This document shows, piece after piece, positions 24,712-31,437 of a stretch of 64,000 bases of DNA (position 1 is the stretch's first letter; every line of letters begins with the position of its first letter). Source of the DNA: Nanobdellota archaeon (lineage in GTDB: Archaea > Nanobdellota > Nanobdellia > Woesearchaeales > JAGLXL01); assembly GCA_023132895.1 (NCBI GenBank), contig JAGLXL010000001.1, positions 62,001-126,000 of the forward strand, given 5' to 3'. The position numbers and the translations under genes were made by a program. Under the pieces are notes generated by a model. The model was not told the DNA's origin. It saw only the letters and a list, made by a program, of their open reading frames with translations, and made no database searches.

Positions 24712-25326
24712 ATGCCAGATGAAATGAAAGATATCAAGAAACTATCTCCAGAAGAGAGACTCAAGAGATTAAAGGAGTTAGAAGAGAAAAGCAAGAAAGA
24801 GATAGCAGAAGCTCAAAAGATGATTAAGCAGAGTGAAGGAGAGATTGAAGAAAAAAAGAAGTTTGAAGAAAAAGTTCCTATTCCACAATTAATTGCTGAA
24901 GAAGAAAGAACTTTAGAGTCGCAAGAAGCAGTAGAGATGTTTGAAGCGCAGAGAGAGATAAGCGGCAGGCCTGGAGAAAAAGCAGCTGCGAAACCAGGAA
25001 AAAGTCTGGAAGAGCAATTAAAATCAGAGCATATTGAAAAATTAGCTATGAAGCCTGCTTTACAATTAAAAGATATGATGGCTGACATCTACAAAAGAGC
25101 AGAAGCACATGGCGGCCAGATGACTCAAGAGGAAAGAGGAGAAGTTTATTCCATTAACAAAGCTGAGCAAGACAAGATTTATGCGATGCAGGACGGCCAG
25201 TATCCTGAAGATCAGATGGCTGGTGCTCTGGAAAATATTTCAGCTACTTTTGCTATGGGTAAGCATTTAAGACAGATGTATGAAGCCAAAGGTGATGATA
25301 CTGGCGGTGGAGATTATCAAAGATAA
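24712..25326 (+). CDS. Charged coiled-coil protein
   Basis: 204 residues. Residues 10-85 are a K/E-rich coiled coil, 90-120 a Pro/Gly/Ala linker, and 120-190 helical with two YxxxQDGQY-like turns. It has a Gly/Asp tail. TATA-like sequence (TTTAAATAAATT) lies at about 24684-24695, ~20 bases upstream of the ATG. Function unknown; an abundant structural protein is possible. Confidence 0.5.
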   Translation: MPDEMKDIKKLSPEERLKRLKELEEKSKKEIAEAQKMIKQSEGEIEEKKKFEEKVPIPQLIAEEERTLESQEAVEMFEAQREISGRPGEKAAAKPGKSLEEQLKSEHIEKLAMKPALQLKDMMADIYKRAEAHGGQMTQEERGEVYSINKAEQDKIYAMQDGQYPEDQMAGALENISATFAMGKHLRQMYEAKGDDTGGGDYQR

Positions 25327-25327
25327 C

Positions 25328-25382
25328 AAAAAAAGCGTTAATTCCCACCTTGAAGGAGGGGGTATTTAATCACGCTTTTTTT
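25328..25382. terminator. Hairpin flanked by A and T tracts
   Basis: AAAAAAAGCGT (25328-25338) pairs perfectly with ACGCTTTTTTT (25372-25382), with further inner pairing (CCC with GGG). The T-tract end sits directly after the coiled-coil gene and would work on either strand. Confidence 0.5.
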
Positions 25383-25431
25383 GGAATTAAAAATTCGCCA
25401 AGAATTTTTAATAAATACATGGGGTGAAACT

Positions 25432-25716
25432 ATGTTATCTAAAATACCAATAAAAGAAGATTTGAGCAAGATGAAAAAAGAAGATGTGGATAATGAAATC
25501 TTAAGAGCTGGTCTAATCGCGGAATTAGATGCGATTAGCTTATATGAACAGTTAGCAGCAATGACCACTGATGAAGACATAAGGAAGATTCTTCTTGACA
25601 TTGCCAAAGAAGAGAAAACTCATGTCGGCGAATTCCAAGCATTGCTTTTGGAAAGAGACAAAGAATACGCCAAAGAGTTAGAAGAAGGAAAAAAAGAAGT
25701 TGAAAGAAAAAAATAA
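25432..25716 (+). CDS. Encapsulated-ferritin-like (EncFtn) protein
   Basis: The ATG at 25432 follows GGGGTGAAAC and is preferred over an upstream TTG. The ~94-residue two-helix protein has the EncFtn pattern: AELDAISLYEQLAA with the first iron ligand Glu, and AKEEKTHVGEFQALL with the ExxH pair. In encapsulin compartments this family forms decamers that oxidise iron. No encapsulin shell gene is visible in this window. A perfect 8-bp hairpin (25388-25395/25401-25408) lies upstream, then TTTAATAAATA as possible TATA box. Confidence 0.75.
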   Translation: MLSKIPIKEDLSKMKKEDVDNEILRAGLIAELDAISLYEQLAAMTTDEDIRKILLDIAKEEKTHVGEFQALLLERDKEYAKELEEGKKEVERKK

Positions 25717-25722
25717 AATTTT

Positions 25723-26580
25723 TTATTTTGTTAATTCTGCATCAATGATTTGCTTAAAGGCAGCAAAAGGTTGAGCTCCTGAAACTAACTGGTCATTGAT
25801 AAAAAAAGCAGGTGTTCCTTTAACTCCGGCATTAGCGCCATCCTGCATGTCTTTAGCTGTTTCTTCAGCCATAGCCCCTGAATCAAGACATTCATTAAAA
25901 GTTTCGTTATCCAAACCAAGCTCTTCAGCATATTGTTTGAAAGTTTCGACACCATGGCCCATTCCATTTTCAAAAAGCTGGTCATGCATTTCATAATACT
26001 TGCCTTGTTCTCCAGCGCATTCTGCTGCTTCTGCTGCTTTTTGAGCACGGGCATGGAAGCTTAAAGGAAAGTCTCTGACAATTAATTTGACTTGGCCGGT
26101 TTGGATGTATTCTGTGTCAATTTGTCCTAAGGTTTGTGCATAGAATCGTGCACAAAAAGGGCATTCATAGTCAACAAATTCAACTATGGTAACAGGAGCA
26201 TTAGCATCGCCTTTGACTGAATCATCATCTGCTAAAGCAACCATATCAGCTGCTGGTTCTGGTGCAGGTGCTGGTTCCTCTGGAATAGCAGCCGCTTCTC
26301 CTGTGACCTGATTGCCAAATAATTTAATTCCAAAGCCGCCAGTGAGAATTGCAATAATCAATAGAATCAGTAAAACTCCAGAAACAATCTGCCAAACCAT
26401 AGTTTTACTAAGTTTAAATTTTTTCTTTTCTTTTTCTTCTTCTTTTTCTTCTGTTTTTGGAAATTTATGAACAATGGGCTCTTTTTTTTCCTGAGGTTTT
26501 TCCCAAGCTGGAGCTTCTACTTTCTCTTTTTGGGGCTCTTTTTTTTCTTCTGGTTTGTTTTCTTCCATTTTTTCAATCAC
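25723..26580 (-). CDS. Membrane-anchored DsbA-family thioredoxin
   Basis: A long charged cytoplasmic N-terminus (1-75, repeated KEEKKEP), one membrane helix (80-102), a Pro/Ala linker, then a DsbA-like domain with active site CPFC (FVDYECPFCARFYAQTL), the ADFPLSFH-like RDFPLSFHARAQKAAEAAEC segment and cis-Pro region KGTPAFFIND. It probably introduces or rearranges disulfides in the many Cys-rich exported proteins of this genome. The start may be 26580 or the Met 4 codons later. Confidence 0.88.
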   Translation of the reverse strand: MIEKMEENKPEEKKEPQKEKVEAPAWEKPQEKKEPIVHKFPKTEEKEEEKEKKKFKLSKTMVWQIVSGVLLILLIIAILTGGFGIKLFGNQVTGEAAAIPEEPAPAPEPAADMVALADDDSVKGDANAPVTIVEFVDYECPFCARFYAQTLGQIDTEYIQTGQVKLIVRDFPLSFHARAQKAAEAAECAGEQGKYYEMHDQLFENGMGHGVETFKQYAEELGLDNETFNECLDSGAMAEETAKDMQDGANAGVKGTPAFFINDQLVSGAQPFAAFKQIIDAELTK

Positions 26581-26645
26581 CTTTATACTAATTATTTACT
26601 AGATGAGATAATATCATTTAAATATAAATCGGTTTTGTGGAATAA

Positions 26646-26655
26646 AGTTTAAATA
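26646..26655 (+). promoter_or_regulatory. TATA-like box for the cupredoxin gene
   Basis: AGTTTAAATA lies 36-45 bases before the ATG at 26691, and AAAGGTGGTC just before the ATG is the ribosome site, so the hairpin element at 26696 begins only two codons into the reading frame. Confidence 0.45.
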
Positions 26656-26690
26656 GAAATATGGTTTTACATTGATGAAAGGTGGTCTAA

Positions 26691-27167
26691 ATGAAGACAC
26701 GAAAAAATCAAAGATTTTTTGTGTCCCAGAAACTTCAGATTTCAGGGAGATTTGTTTTTGTAGTGTTAGTGTTGGTTTTCTTATTTGGTTGTACAACTCA
26801 AGAAGATGTAGTGACAAGAGTTGGAGAACAAGCTGTGGTTGAGCCAATGGAAACAGTTGGTGAAACAGATGGAGCAACTACAGAAACAACTGAAGTCAAG
26901 GAATTTGTGATGACAGCAAAGCAATGGGAATTTATTCCTAATACAATTGAAGTTGACCAGGGGGATACAGTTAGGTTATTGATAACCAGCATTGATGTGC
27001 CGCATGGATTTGAACTGCCGGCTTACCAAATTGACGAGAGATTAGAGCCAAATCAAGAAGTGGAAGTTGAATTTGTGGCTGATAGAGAAGGATTGTTTTT
27101 CTTTCGCTGCAATGTTTACTGCGGCCGAGGACATACAGCCATGGTTGGGAAATTGGTTGTGAATTAG
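26691..27167 (+). CDS. CuA-type cupredoxin lipoprotein
   Basis: The signal peptide is unusual: residues 2-19 are encoded by a hairpin repeat element (26696-26747), followed by a hydrophobic core ending in LFLFGC, a lipobox. The mature domain (about 65-158) is a cupredoxin with a COX2-like copper site: DVPHGF supplies His, and CNVYCGRGHTAM supplies Cys, Cys, His and Met in CuA spacing (C-x3-C-x3-H-x2-M). It could carry electrons or store copper outside the cell. No oxidase genes are seen nearby. Confidence 0.82.
   Translation: MKTRKNQRFFVSQKLQISGRFVFVVLVLVFLFGCTTQEDVVTRVGEQAVVEPMETVGETDGATTETTEVKEFVMTAKQWEFIPNTIEVDQGDTVRLLITSIDVPHGFELPAYQIDERLEPNQEVEVEFVADREGLFFFRCNVYCGRGHTAMVGKLVVN
26696..26747. 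repeat. Two-hairpin element inside the cupredoxin start
   Basis: Hairpin 1: GACAC (26696-26700) and AAAAAATC (26702-26709) pair with GATTTTTT (26713-26720) and GTGTC (26721-26725). Hairpin 2: CCC..GAAA pairs with TTTC..GGG up to 26747. The copy at 45672-45725 is nearly identical in frame but has altered stem bases that still pair. Confidence 0.8.
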
Positions 27168-27171
27168 TAAA

Positions 27172-27221
27172 CCAGCGAAAATCGAAAGCAATTTTCTGAG
27201 TTTTGGTTCAAAGAACCAAAA
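27172..27221. repeat. Second two-hairpin family (CCAGCG...) upstream of pilin gene
   Basis: Hairpin 1 begins CCAGCGAAAAT and ends ATTTTCTGAG (27172-27200). Hairpin 2 is TTTTGGTTC (27201-27209) with GAACCAAAA (27213-27221), 9 bp. A like element stands at 37003-37046, and a decayed one near 53700. Confidence 0.65.
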
Positions 27222-27253
27222 CTTTTTTAAGTTTAGAAAGATTGTGTGTTTTA

Positions 27254-27715
27254 ATGGACAAAAGAGGCATTGCGCCATTAGTGGCGACTATTTTTTTGAT
27301 AGTTCTGGCCGTGGCATTAGGAGTAGTAGTCATGAATTTTGGGAGGGCTCAGATAGAAGAAGCTGCCCAATGCCCAGTTAGTATTGGTTTGAATTTTGTT
27401 GAGCTGAACAACCAGAAACAAATCTGCCAAGACAAGGCTGGAAATCAAATTTATTTTATTATTGAAAATGGAAACAACATTGAAATTGAATCAATAAGAA
27501 TTAGGGCAATTGGCTCTAATGCTGTTTTAGTTACAGATGTCCATGATAAGATTGAAAAATTAGGCACTTTGCTGAAGTATATTGATTTTGAGTACAGCAA
27601 GTATGGTGATGTAAAACAAATCAAGTTAACGCCAAAAGTAAGTTTGTACGGCCAGGAAGAATTTTGCGAGGAACAATCCATTGTTTTAGAAAATGTCAGA
27701 GAATGCGTCAAGTGA
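27254..27715 (+). CDS. Archaeal pilin-like protein
   Basis: The start at 27254 gives MDKRGIAPLVATIFLIVLAV, the short basic head and hydrophobic helix of archaeal type IV pilin-like proteins (archaeal pilin N-terminal domain). Cleavage would be expected around the KRG. The remaining ~125 residues are strand-rich, with Cys at CQDKAGN and EEFCEEQ that may bridge. No pilus assembly ATPase is in view. Confidence 0.7.
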   Translation: MDKRGIAPLVATIFLIVLAVALGVVVMNFGRAQIEEAAQCPVSIGLNFVELNNQKQICQDKAGNQIYFIIENGNNIEIESIRIRAIGSNAVLVTDVHDKIEKLGTLLKYIDFEYSKYGDVKQIKLTPKVSLYGQEEFCEEQSIVLENVRECVK

Positions 27716-27719
27716 TTTT

Positions 27720-27890
27720 ATGGAACTAGAAATTTATTTAGACAAAACAGTAGAGCAGAATGCAGAAGTTTATTTTGAAACAATGAAAATCGAAGATACT
27801 AAAAAATGCAAAGCATTTTTTGTATCTCTTAGAAATCTAAGATTTCAAAGAGATTTTCAAGTCTCAAAAAAAATTGAAAAATGGAAATAG
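27720..27890 (+). pseudogene. Truncated duplicate of the start of the NFACT-R gene, ended by a hairpin element
   Basis: Residues 1-23 (MELEIYLDKTVEQNAEVYFE...) match the start of the next gene (MEIELDVTKSIEQNAEIFFE...). After that the frame runs through a two-hairpin element (27795-27853) and stops, overlapping the real gene start at 27881 by 10 bases. It looks like a partial gene duplication whose remaining part was replaced by the element. It may still be translated as a 56-residue leader peptide. Confidence 0.6.
27795..27853. repeat. Two-hairpin element with compensatory stem changes
   Basis: Hairpin 1: GATAC (27795-27799) and AAAAAATGC (27801-27809) pair with GCATTTTTT (27813-27821) and GTATC (27822-27826). 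Hairpin 2: TCTCTT and GAAATC (27832-27837) pair with GATTTC (27841-27846) and AAGAGA. Compared with 26696 and 45672, GACAC/GTGTC has become GATAC/GTATC and TCCC/GGGA has become TCTCTT/AAGAGA: both arms changed together. Confidence 0.8.
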
Positions 27891-28657
27891 AATTAGATGT
27901 AACTAAATCGATAGAACAAAACGCTGAAATTTTTTTCGAGAAGGCAAAAAAAGCAAAGAAAAAATTAGAAGGTGCCGGCAAGGCTTTGTATGAGTCGCGG
28001 AAGAAATTAGAGAAGCTGGAAAAGGAGAAGGAAAAGGAATTAGAGAAAATAAAGGAAAAGGCTGTTGAGAAAAAAGAAAGAAAAAAAGAATGGTATGAAA
28101 AGTTTCATTGGTTTATTTCGTCTGAAGGTTTTCTTTGTATTGGAGGAAGAGATGCAACTTCTAATGAGATCGTGATTAAGAAACATGCAGAAGAAAATGA
28201 TTTGGTTTTGCATACTGATATGGCTGGCTCGCCATTTTTTGTAATTAAGGACGGACAGAAAGCTTCTGAGGAGACAATTAAGGAAGCGGCCCAGGCAACT
28301 GCTTCGTATTCTAAAGCATGGAAACTAGGGTTAAGTGTCTTGGATGTTTTTTATGTCAAGCCAGAACAGGTAACAAAGAAAAGCAAGTCTGGAGAGTTCA
28401 TGGTCAAGGGAGCTTTTATGGTTTACGGCAAGACACAATATTTACGGCCTAGTTTGGAAATGGGAATTGGCATCAAAGATGGCCAGGTGATTGGCGGTCC
28501 GGTTGGAGCTGTCAAAAAAAATGCTGAAAAATTTGTGGTGGTTGTTCCTGGTAAATTAAAAAAATCTGATGTGGCTAAAAAAATAAAGAAAAAAATTGGC
28601 GGAGATTTGGATGATATTATTAAGTTTTTGCCGAGTGGTGGATGTGGAATGAAATGA
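27881..28657 (+). CDS. Free-standing coiled-coil and NFACT-R domain protein
   Basis: Residues 1-75 form a K/E coiled coil; 80-200 match the NFACT-R (DUF814) domain of RqcH/NEMF: WYEKFHWFISSEGFLCIGGR, then DLVLHTDMAGSPFFVIK and a conserved EAAQATASYSKAW. Full RqcH has NFACT-N, HhH, coiled coil and NFACT-R and adds C-terminal tails to peptides on stalled 60S/50S subunits. Here only the second half is present in 258 residues, so either the N-terminal half is encoded elsewhere or a reduced form is used. It overlaps nnrD by 4 bases. Confidence 0.85.
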   Translation: MEIELDVTKSIEQNAEIFFEKAKKAKKKLEGAGKALYESRKKLEKLEKEKEKELEKIKEKAVEKKERKKEWYEKFHWFISSEGFLCIGGRDATSNEIVIKKHAEENDLVLHTDMAGSPFFVIKDGQKASEETIKEAAQATASYSKAWKLGLSVLDVFYVKPEQVTKKSKSGEFMVKGAFMVYGKTQYLRPSLEMGIGIKDGQVIGGPVGAVKKNAEKFVVVVPGKLKKSDVAKKIKKKIGGDLDDIIKFLPSGGCGMK

Positions 28658-29448
28658 AAGTAAAAGATTTAATGAAAAGAAAAAAAACTTCTCATAAAGG
28701 AGAAAATGGTTTTGTTTTAGTGGTTGGCGGAAGTGAAGATTATACTGGGACATTGGTTTTGGTTGGATTGGCAGCTTTGCGGAGTGGCTGTGATTTAGTG
28801 ACTGTTTGTGCGCCTGAGAAAGTTGCCTGGGCAATCAATGCTTTGAGTTCTGATTTAGTAACTAAGAAATTGCCAGGGAAATATTTGAAAAGCAGTCATT
28901 TGAAAACTGTTTTGGGCATGTCTAAGAAATTTGATGTGATTGAAATTGGGAATGGTATTGGTTTGAAAAAAGAGACAAAAGTGTTTGTAAAAAAATTAGT
29001 TAAAAAGACAAAAAATAAATTAAAGGTAATTGATGCAGACGCAATCAAGTTGTTGTCGTTGAAGGAAATTGATAAGGCAATTATTACTCCACATGGTTTA
29101 GAATTGGAGATTTTGTTGAAGAATTCTAAAATTAAAAGAAAAATGAATGAAATTAGAAAACATTTAAAAAATAATGTTTTGGTGATTAAAGGTGCGACAG
29201 ATTATATTGTTTCTAAAAATAAAATTACAAAAGTCAAGGGCGGAAATCCAGGAATGACCAAAGCTGGGACTGGAGATGTTTTAGCTGGTCTTTGTGCTGG
29301 TTTTTTGGCGCAGACTGGTGATTTGTTTAAGAGTGCAGCAGCTGCTTCTAGAGTGAGCAAACAGATTGGAAATATTTTATTGAAGAAAAAGAAAGGGTAT
29401 GTTTTCCTGGCAAGTGATATGGTTAAGGAGATTAAGAAACTGAGATAG
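28654..29448 (+). CDS. nnrD: ADP/ATP-dependent NAD(P)H-hydrate dehydratase
   Basis: The start at 28654 gives a 4-base overlap with the NFACT-R gene. The ~264-residue ribokinase-like fold has GFVLVVGGSEDYTGTLVLVG at the start, VIDADAIKLL and PHGLELEILL in the middle, and the catalytic KGGNPGMTKAGTGDVLAGL. It repairs damaged NADHX and NADPHX. The usual fusion partner, the NnrE epimerase domain, is absent here. Confidence 0.9.
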   Translation: MKVKDLMKRKKTSHKGENGFVLVVGGSEDYTGTLVLVGLAALRSGCDLVTVCAPEKVAWAINALSSDLVTKKLPGKYLKSSHLKTVLGMSKKFDVIEIGNGIGLKKETKVFVKKLVKKTKNKLKVIDADAIKLLSLKEIDKAIITPHGLELEILLKNSKIKRKMNEIRKHLKNNVLVIKGATDYIVSKNKITKVKGGNPGMTKAGTGDVLAGLCAGFLAQTGDLFKSAAAASRVSKQIGNILLKKKKGYVFLASDMVKEIKKLR

Positions 29449-29464
29449 TCAAACCCATTCATTC

Positions 29465-29625
29465 GTCAAAGCCTCCCGTTCGCTATGCTCTATATCGATG
29501 TAATTAATAATAGAGCACTGAGAAACGCTTTGCGTTTCTGGTTTCTCGCTCACTACGTTCGGAGACATCATTGCTGTCTTACGATTAGTAAATTTAGCTC
29601 ACTTGCCCTTTGGCGAGGCTTTGAC
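29465..29625. other. Large structured element with 11-bp closing stem
   Basis: GTCAAAGCCTC (29465-29475) is perfectly complementary to GAGGCTTTGAC (29615-29625). Inside are TGCTCTAT/ATAGAGCA (29486-29493/29510-29517), the hairpin 29521-29528/29532-29539 also seen at 13940, and GTTTC/GAGAC. Shared blocks with the element at 42963-43087 are CGTTCGC (29477-29483), AATAATAGAG, CTCACTTGCC (29598-29607) and TGGCGA (29611-29616), while the outer arms are unrelated. It fills most of the gap between nnrD and lsm; no reading frame of note. Confidence 0.65.
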
Positions 29626-29665
29626 TATTACTGGTGAGGGCCTAACCTGAGTTAAAATTCAGTAA

Positions 29666-29675
29666 AGTTTAAATA
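29666..29675 (+). promoter_or_regulatory. TATA box for lsm-rpl37e
   Basis: AGTTTAAATA lies 48-57 bases before the Lsm ATG at 29723, leaving a short leader. Confidence 0.5.
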
Positions 29676-29722
29676 CCGATGGCAGTTTTAAGTTTATATT
29701 CCAATTGTGGGGGTTTTTAAAA

Positions 29723-29950
29723 ATGGAAGAAAGTTCAAGACCATTAGATGCTTTGAATGAAGCAAGAAACAAGAGAGTAATTATTGACCTGAAGAACGGT
29801 CATCAGTATGTTGGAAAGCTAAAGGCTTTTGACATCCACATCAATACTGTTCTTGATGAAGCAGAAGAACGAGAAGAAGGAGAAGTCAAAAGAAAGCTGG
29901 GAACTGTTTTTATCAGAGGAGACACAATCATTACAATTTCTCCAGAATAA
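29723..29950 (+). CDS. Archaeal Sm-like (Lsm) RNA-binding protein
   Basis: 75 residues with both Sm motifs: Sm1 RVIIDLKNGHQYVGKLKAFD then HINTVLDEAEE, and Sm2 LGTVFIRGDTIITISP. It forms ring-shaped oligomers that bind U-rich RNA. Pairing with rpl37e downstream (12-base gap) is a widely conserved archaeal arrangement. Confidence 0.93.
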   Translation: MEESSRPLDALNEARNKRVIIDLKNGHQYVGKLKAFDIHINTVLDEAEEREEGEVKRKLGTVFIRGDTIITISPE

Positions 29951-29962
29951 AGGTGTATTTCT

Positions 29963-30127
29963 ATGGGTAAAGGAACAGCAGCCATGGGTAAGAAGAGCGG
30001 CAAGAAGAATATGATTAGATGCCGAAGGTGCGGCCAGCACGCTTACCACATCAGAAAAAAGAAATGCTCCAGCTGCGGTTTTGGCAATAGTTCTAAATTA
30101 AGGAAATTTCACGGACAGAAAAATTAA
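29963..30127 (+). CDS. rpl37e: 50S ribosomal protein L37e
   Basis: A 54-residue protein, easily missed because of its length. It carries the L37e zinc finger: CRRCGQHAYHIRKKKCSSCG, in a strongly basic chain starting MGKGTAAMGKKSGKKN. It lies 12 bases after Lsm, in the same operon. Its last bases overlap the convergent lipoprotein gene by 4. Confidence 0.95.
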   Translation: MGKGTAAMGKKSGKKNMIRCRRCGQHAYHIRKKKCSSCGFGNSSKLRKFHGQKN

Positions 30128-30741
30128 TCAAATTTGTTTAAGCAACTTTCTCTAATTTGATTAAGAGTTATTTGTTCGCAGATTTTTGGGTCATCAGCTT
30201 CTTCAGCCACAGCTTTGATGCAGATGCTCTGGTAGATTTTGTTTTCCATTAATTTGCAGTTCTCTGGATCCTGGGTTGCTCTGGCAATCCGGCCAATACA
30301 ATTAAGCATTCTGGTATTCTCAGTTAAGGCCTGGCATAATTTAGCATCATCAGTGCCTAAAGCAACTGCTTCAAAACAATCCTCTTGGATAGGAAGTGAA
30401 GTAACTTTCAGACAGAAGAAACTATTGCCTTTTTCTGCGGCAAAATATTTGAAACAAAGGCTGGACCAATATTCATTTTCAATATCATAACAGATGTCTA
30501 AGTCATTTTTTGCTTCAGCAACTTTTTCATAGCAGTAGAATTTTTTTAAATCATCTTCGACTTTGTTGCAGATTTTAATGTCTTTTTTAATGACACCTAA
30601 ATCCCTGAAGCAATCATCTTTTAATTTGGCAGCTTCTCTTTCTGCACAGAATTGTGCAGTTGAGGCTCCAGTTGGGCCAATTTGACAGGCGCTTAAAGTA
30701 ATTATAAGAATAAACATAAAAATTAATATAGTTCTTTTCAT
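30124..30741 (-). CDS. Lipoprotein with repeated Cys-pair units
   Basis: The signal ends LSAC (lipobox). The mature part is built of ~35-residue repeats, each with two Cys and an acidic helix (for example CNKVEDDLKKFYCYEKVAEA, CYDIENEYWSSLCFKYFA, CKLMENKIYQSICIKAVAEE). These read like short helical hairpins each closed by one disulfide. Similar repeats are seen in the lipoproteins at 4075 and 53950. Role unknown; the DsbA protein at 25723 is a likely folding helper. Confidence 0.7.
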   Translation of the reverse strand: MKRTILIFMFILIITLSACQIGPTGASTAQFCAEREAAKLKDDCFRDLGVIKKDIKICNKVEDDLKKFYCYEKVAEAKNDLDICYDIENEYWSSLCFKYFAAEKGNSFFCLKVTSLPIQEDCFEAVALGTDDAKLCQALTENTRMLNCIGRIARATQDPENCKLMENKIYQSICIKAVAEEADDPKICEQITLNQIRESCLNKFD

Positions 30742-30795
30742 ATTTATTTTAAAAACAGGGGTATTTATATTTTTTATTAAAGAGCAAAAGATATG

Positions 30796-31437
30796 ATGAA
30801 GACACCAATATTAATGTATCATGAAATAGGGGATTTTGACAGCAAATGGGTAGTTTCTCCTAAAAAGTTTGAAAAACAGATGAATTATCTAAAGGAGCAA
30901 GGTTATGATGCAGTTAGTTTGGAAGAGATGGAGGGAGAGAAGAAGGTTGTGCTGACTTTTGATGATGCTCGGAAAGGTGTTCTTGAGCATGTTTATCCAG
31001 TGTTGAAAAAGTTGGGTTTTAAGGCTTATTTGTTTATTGTCAGCAACTGGGCTGAAGGTAAGACCAGAGAGTGGAAAAAAGAGTATAGTGAGTTTTTGAA
31101 TTGGGAAGAAATTAAAAAAATGGATGATGTTTTTATTTTTGGCTGCCACAGCAAAAGTCATGTTGGTTTGGATAAACTTTCTTTAGAGGAATTGGATGAA
31201 GAAATTATTGAATCAAAGAAAATAATTGAAGAAAAGTTAAATGTTAAGGTGAATAGTTTTGCTTATCCTTATGGGAAATTTAACTCTTTAGTTGAGAGGA
31301 AAGTTTTAGAGGCTGGTTTTGAAAATATTTTGACAATAATAAGGGGTTTTGGTGAGGATAAGAAGAGGCTGCCCCGGCAGTGGGTTTTGCAGGATACTTC
31401 TTTTGAAGAGTTTAAGAAACTGTTGAAGAAAAAATGA
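30796..31437 (+). CDS. Polysaccharide deacetylase family protein
   Basis: Motifs of the NodB fold: LTFDDA (metal-binding Asp pair), CHSKSHVGL (HSxxH type metal ligands), FAYPYGKF, and a C-terminal hydrophobic strand. The LTFDDA has Ala where Gly is usual. It removes N-acetyl groups from glycans. There is a possible start one codon upstream. The glycosyltransferase downstream overlaps by 4 bases, so both probably act in surface glycan synthesis. Confidence 0.85.
   Translation: MKTPILMYHEIGDFDSKWVVSPKKFEKQMNYLKEQGYDAVSLEEMEGEKKVVLTFDDARKGVLEHVYPVLKKLGFKAYLFIVSNWAEGKTREWKKEYSEFLNWEEIKKMDDVFIFGCHSKSHVGLDKLSLEELDEEIIESKKIIEEKLNVKVNSFAYPYGKFNSLVERKVLEAGFENILTIIRGFGEDKKRLPRQWVLQDTSFEEFKKLLKKK

Noticed and set aside
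29465-29660. Integron-like attC sites (GCCTAAC and TCTAAC cores in hairpins)
   Set aside because: No integrase, no cassette array and the arm layout does not match attC R'/R'' boxes.
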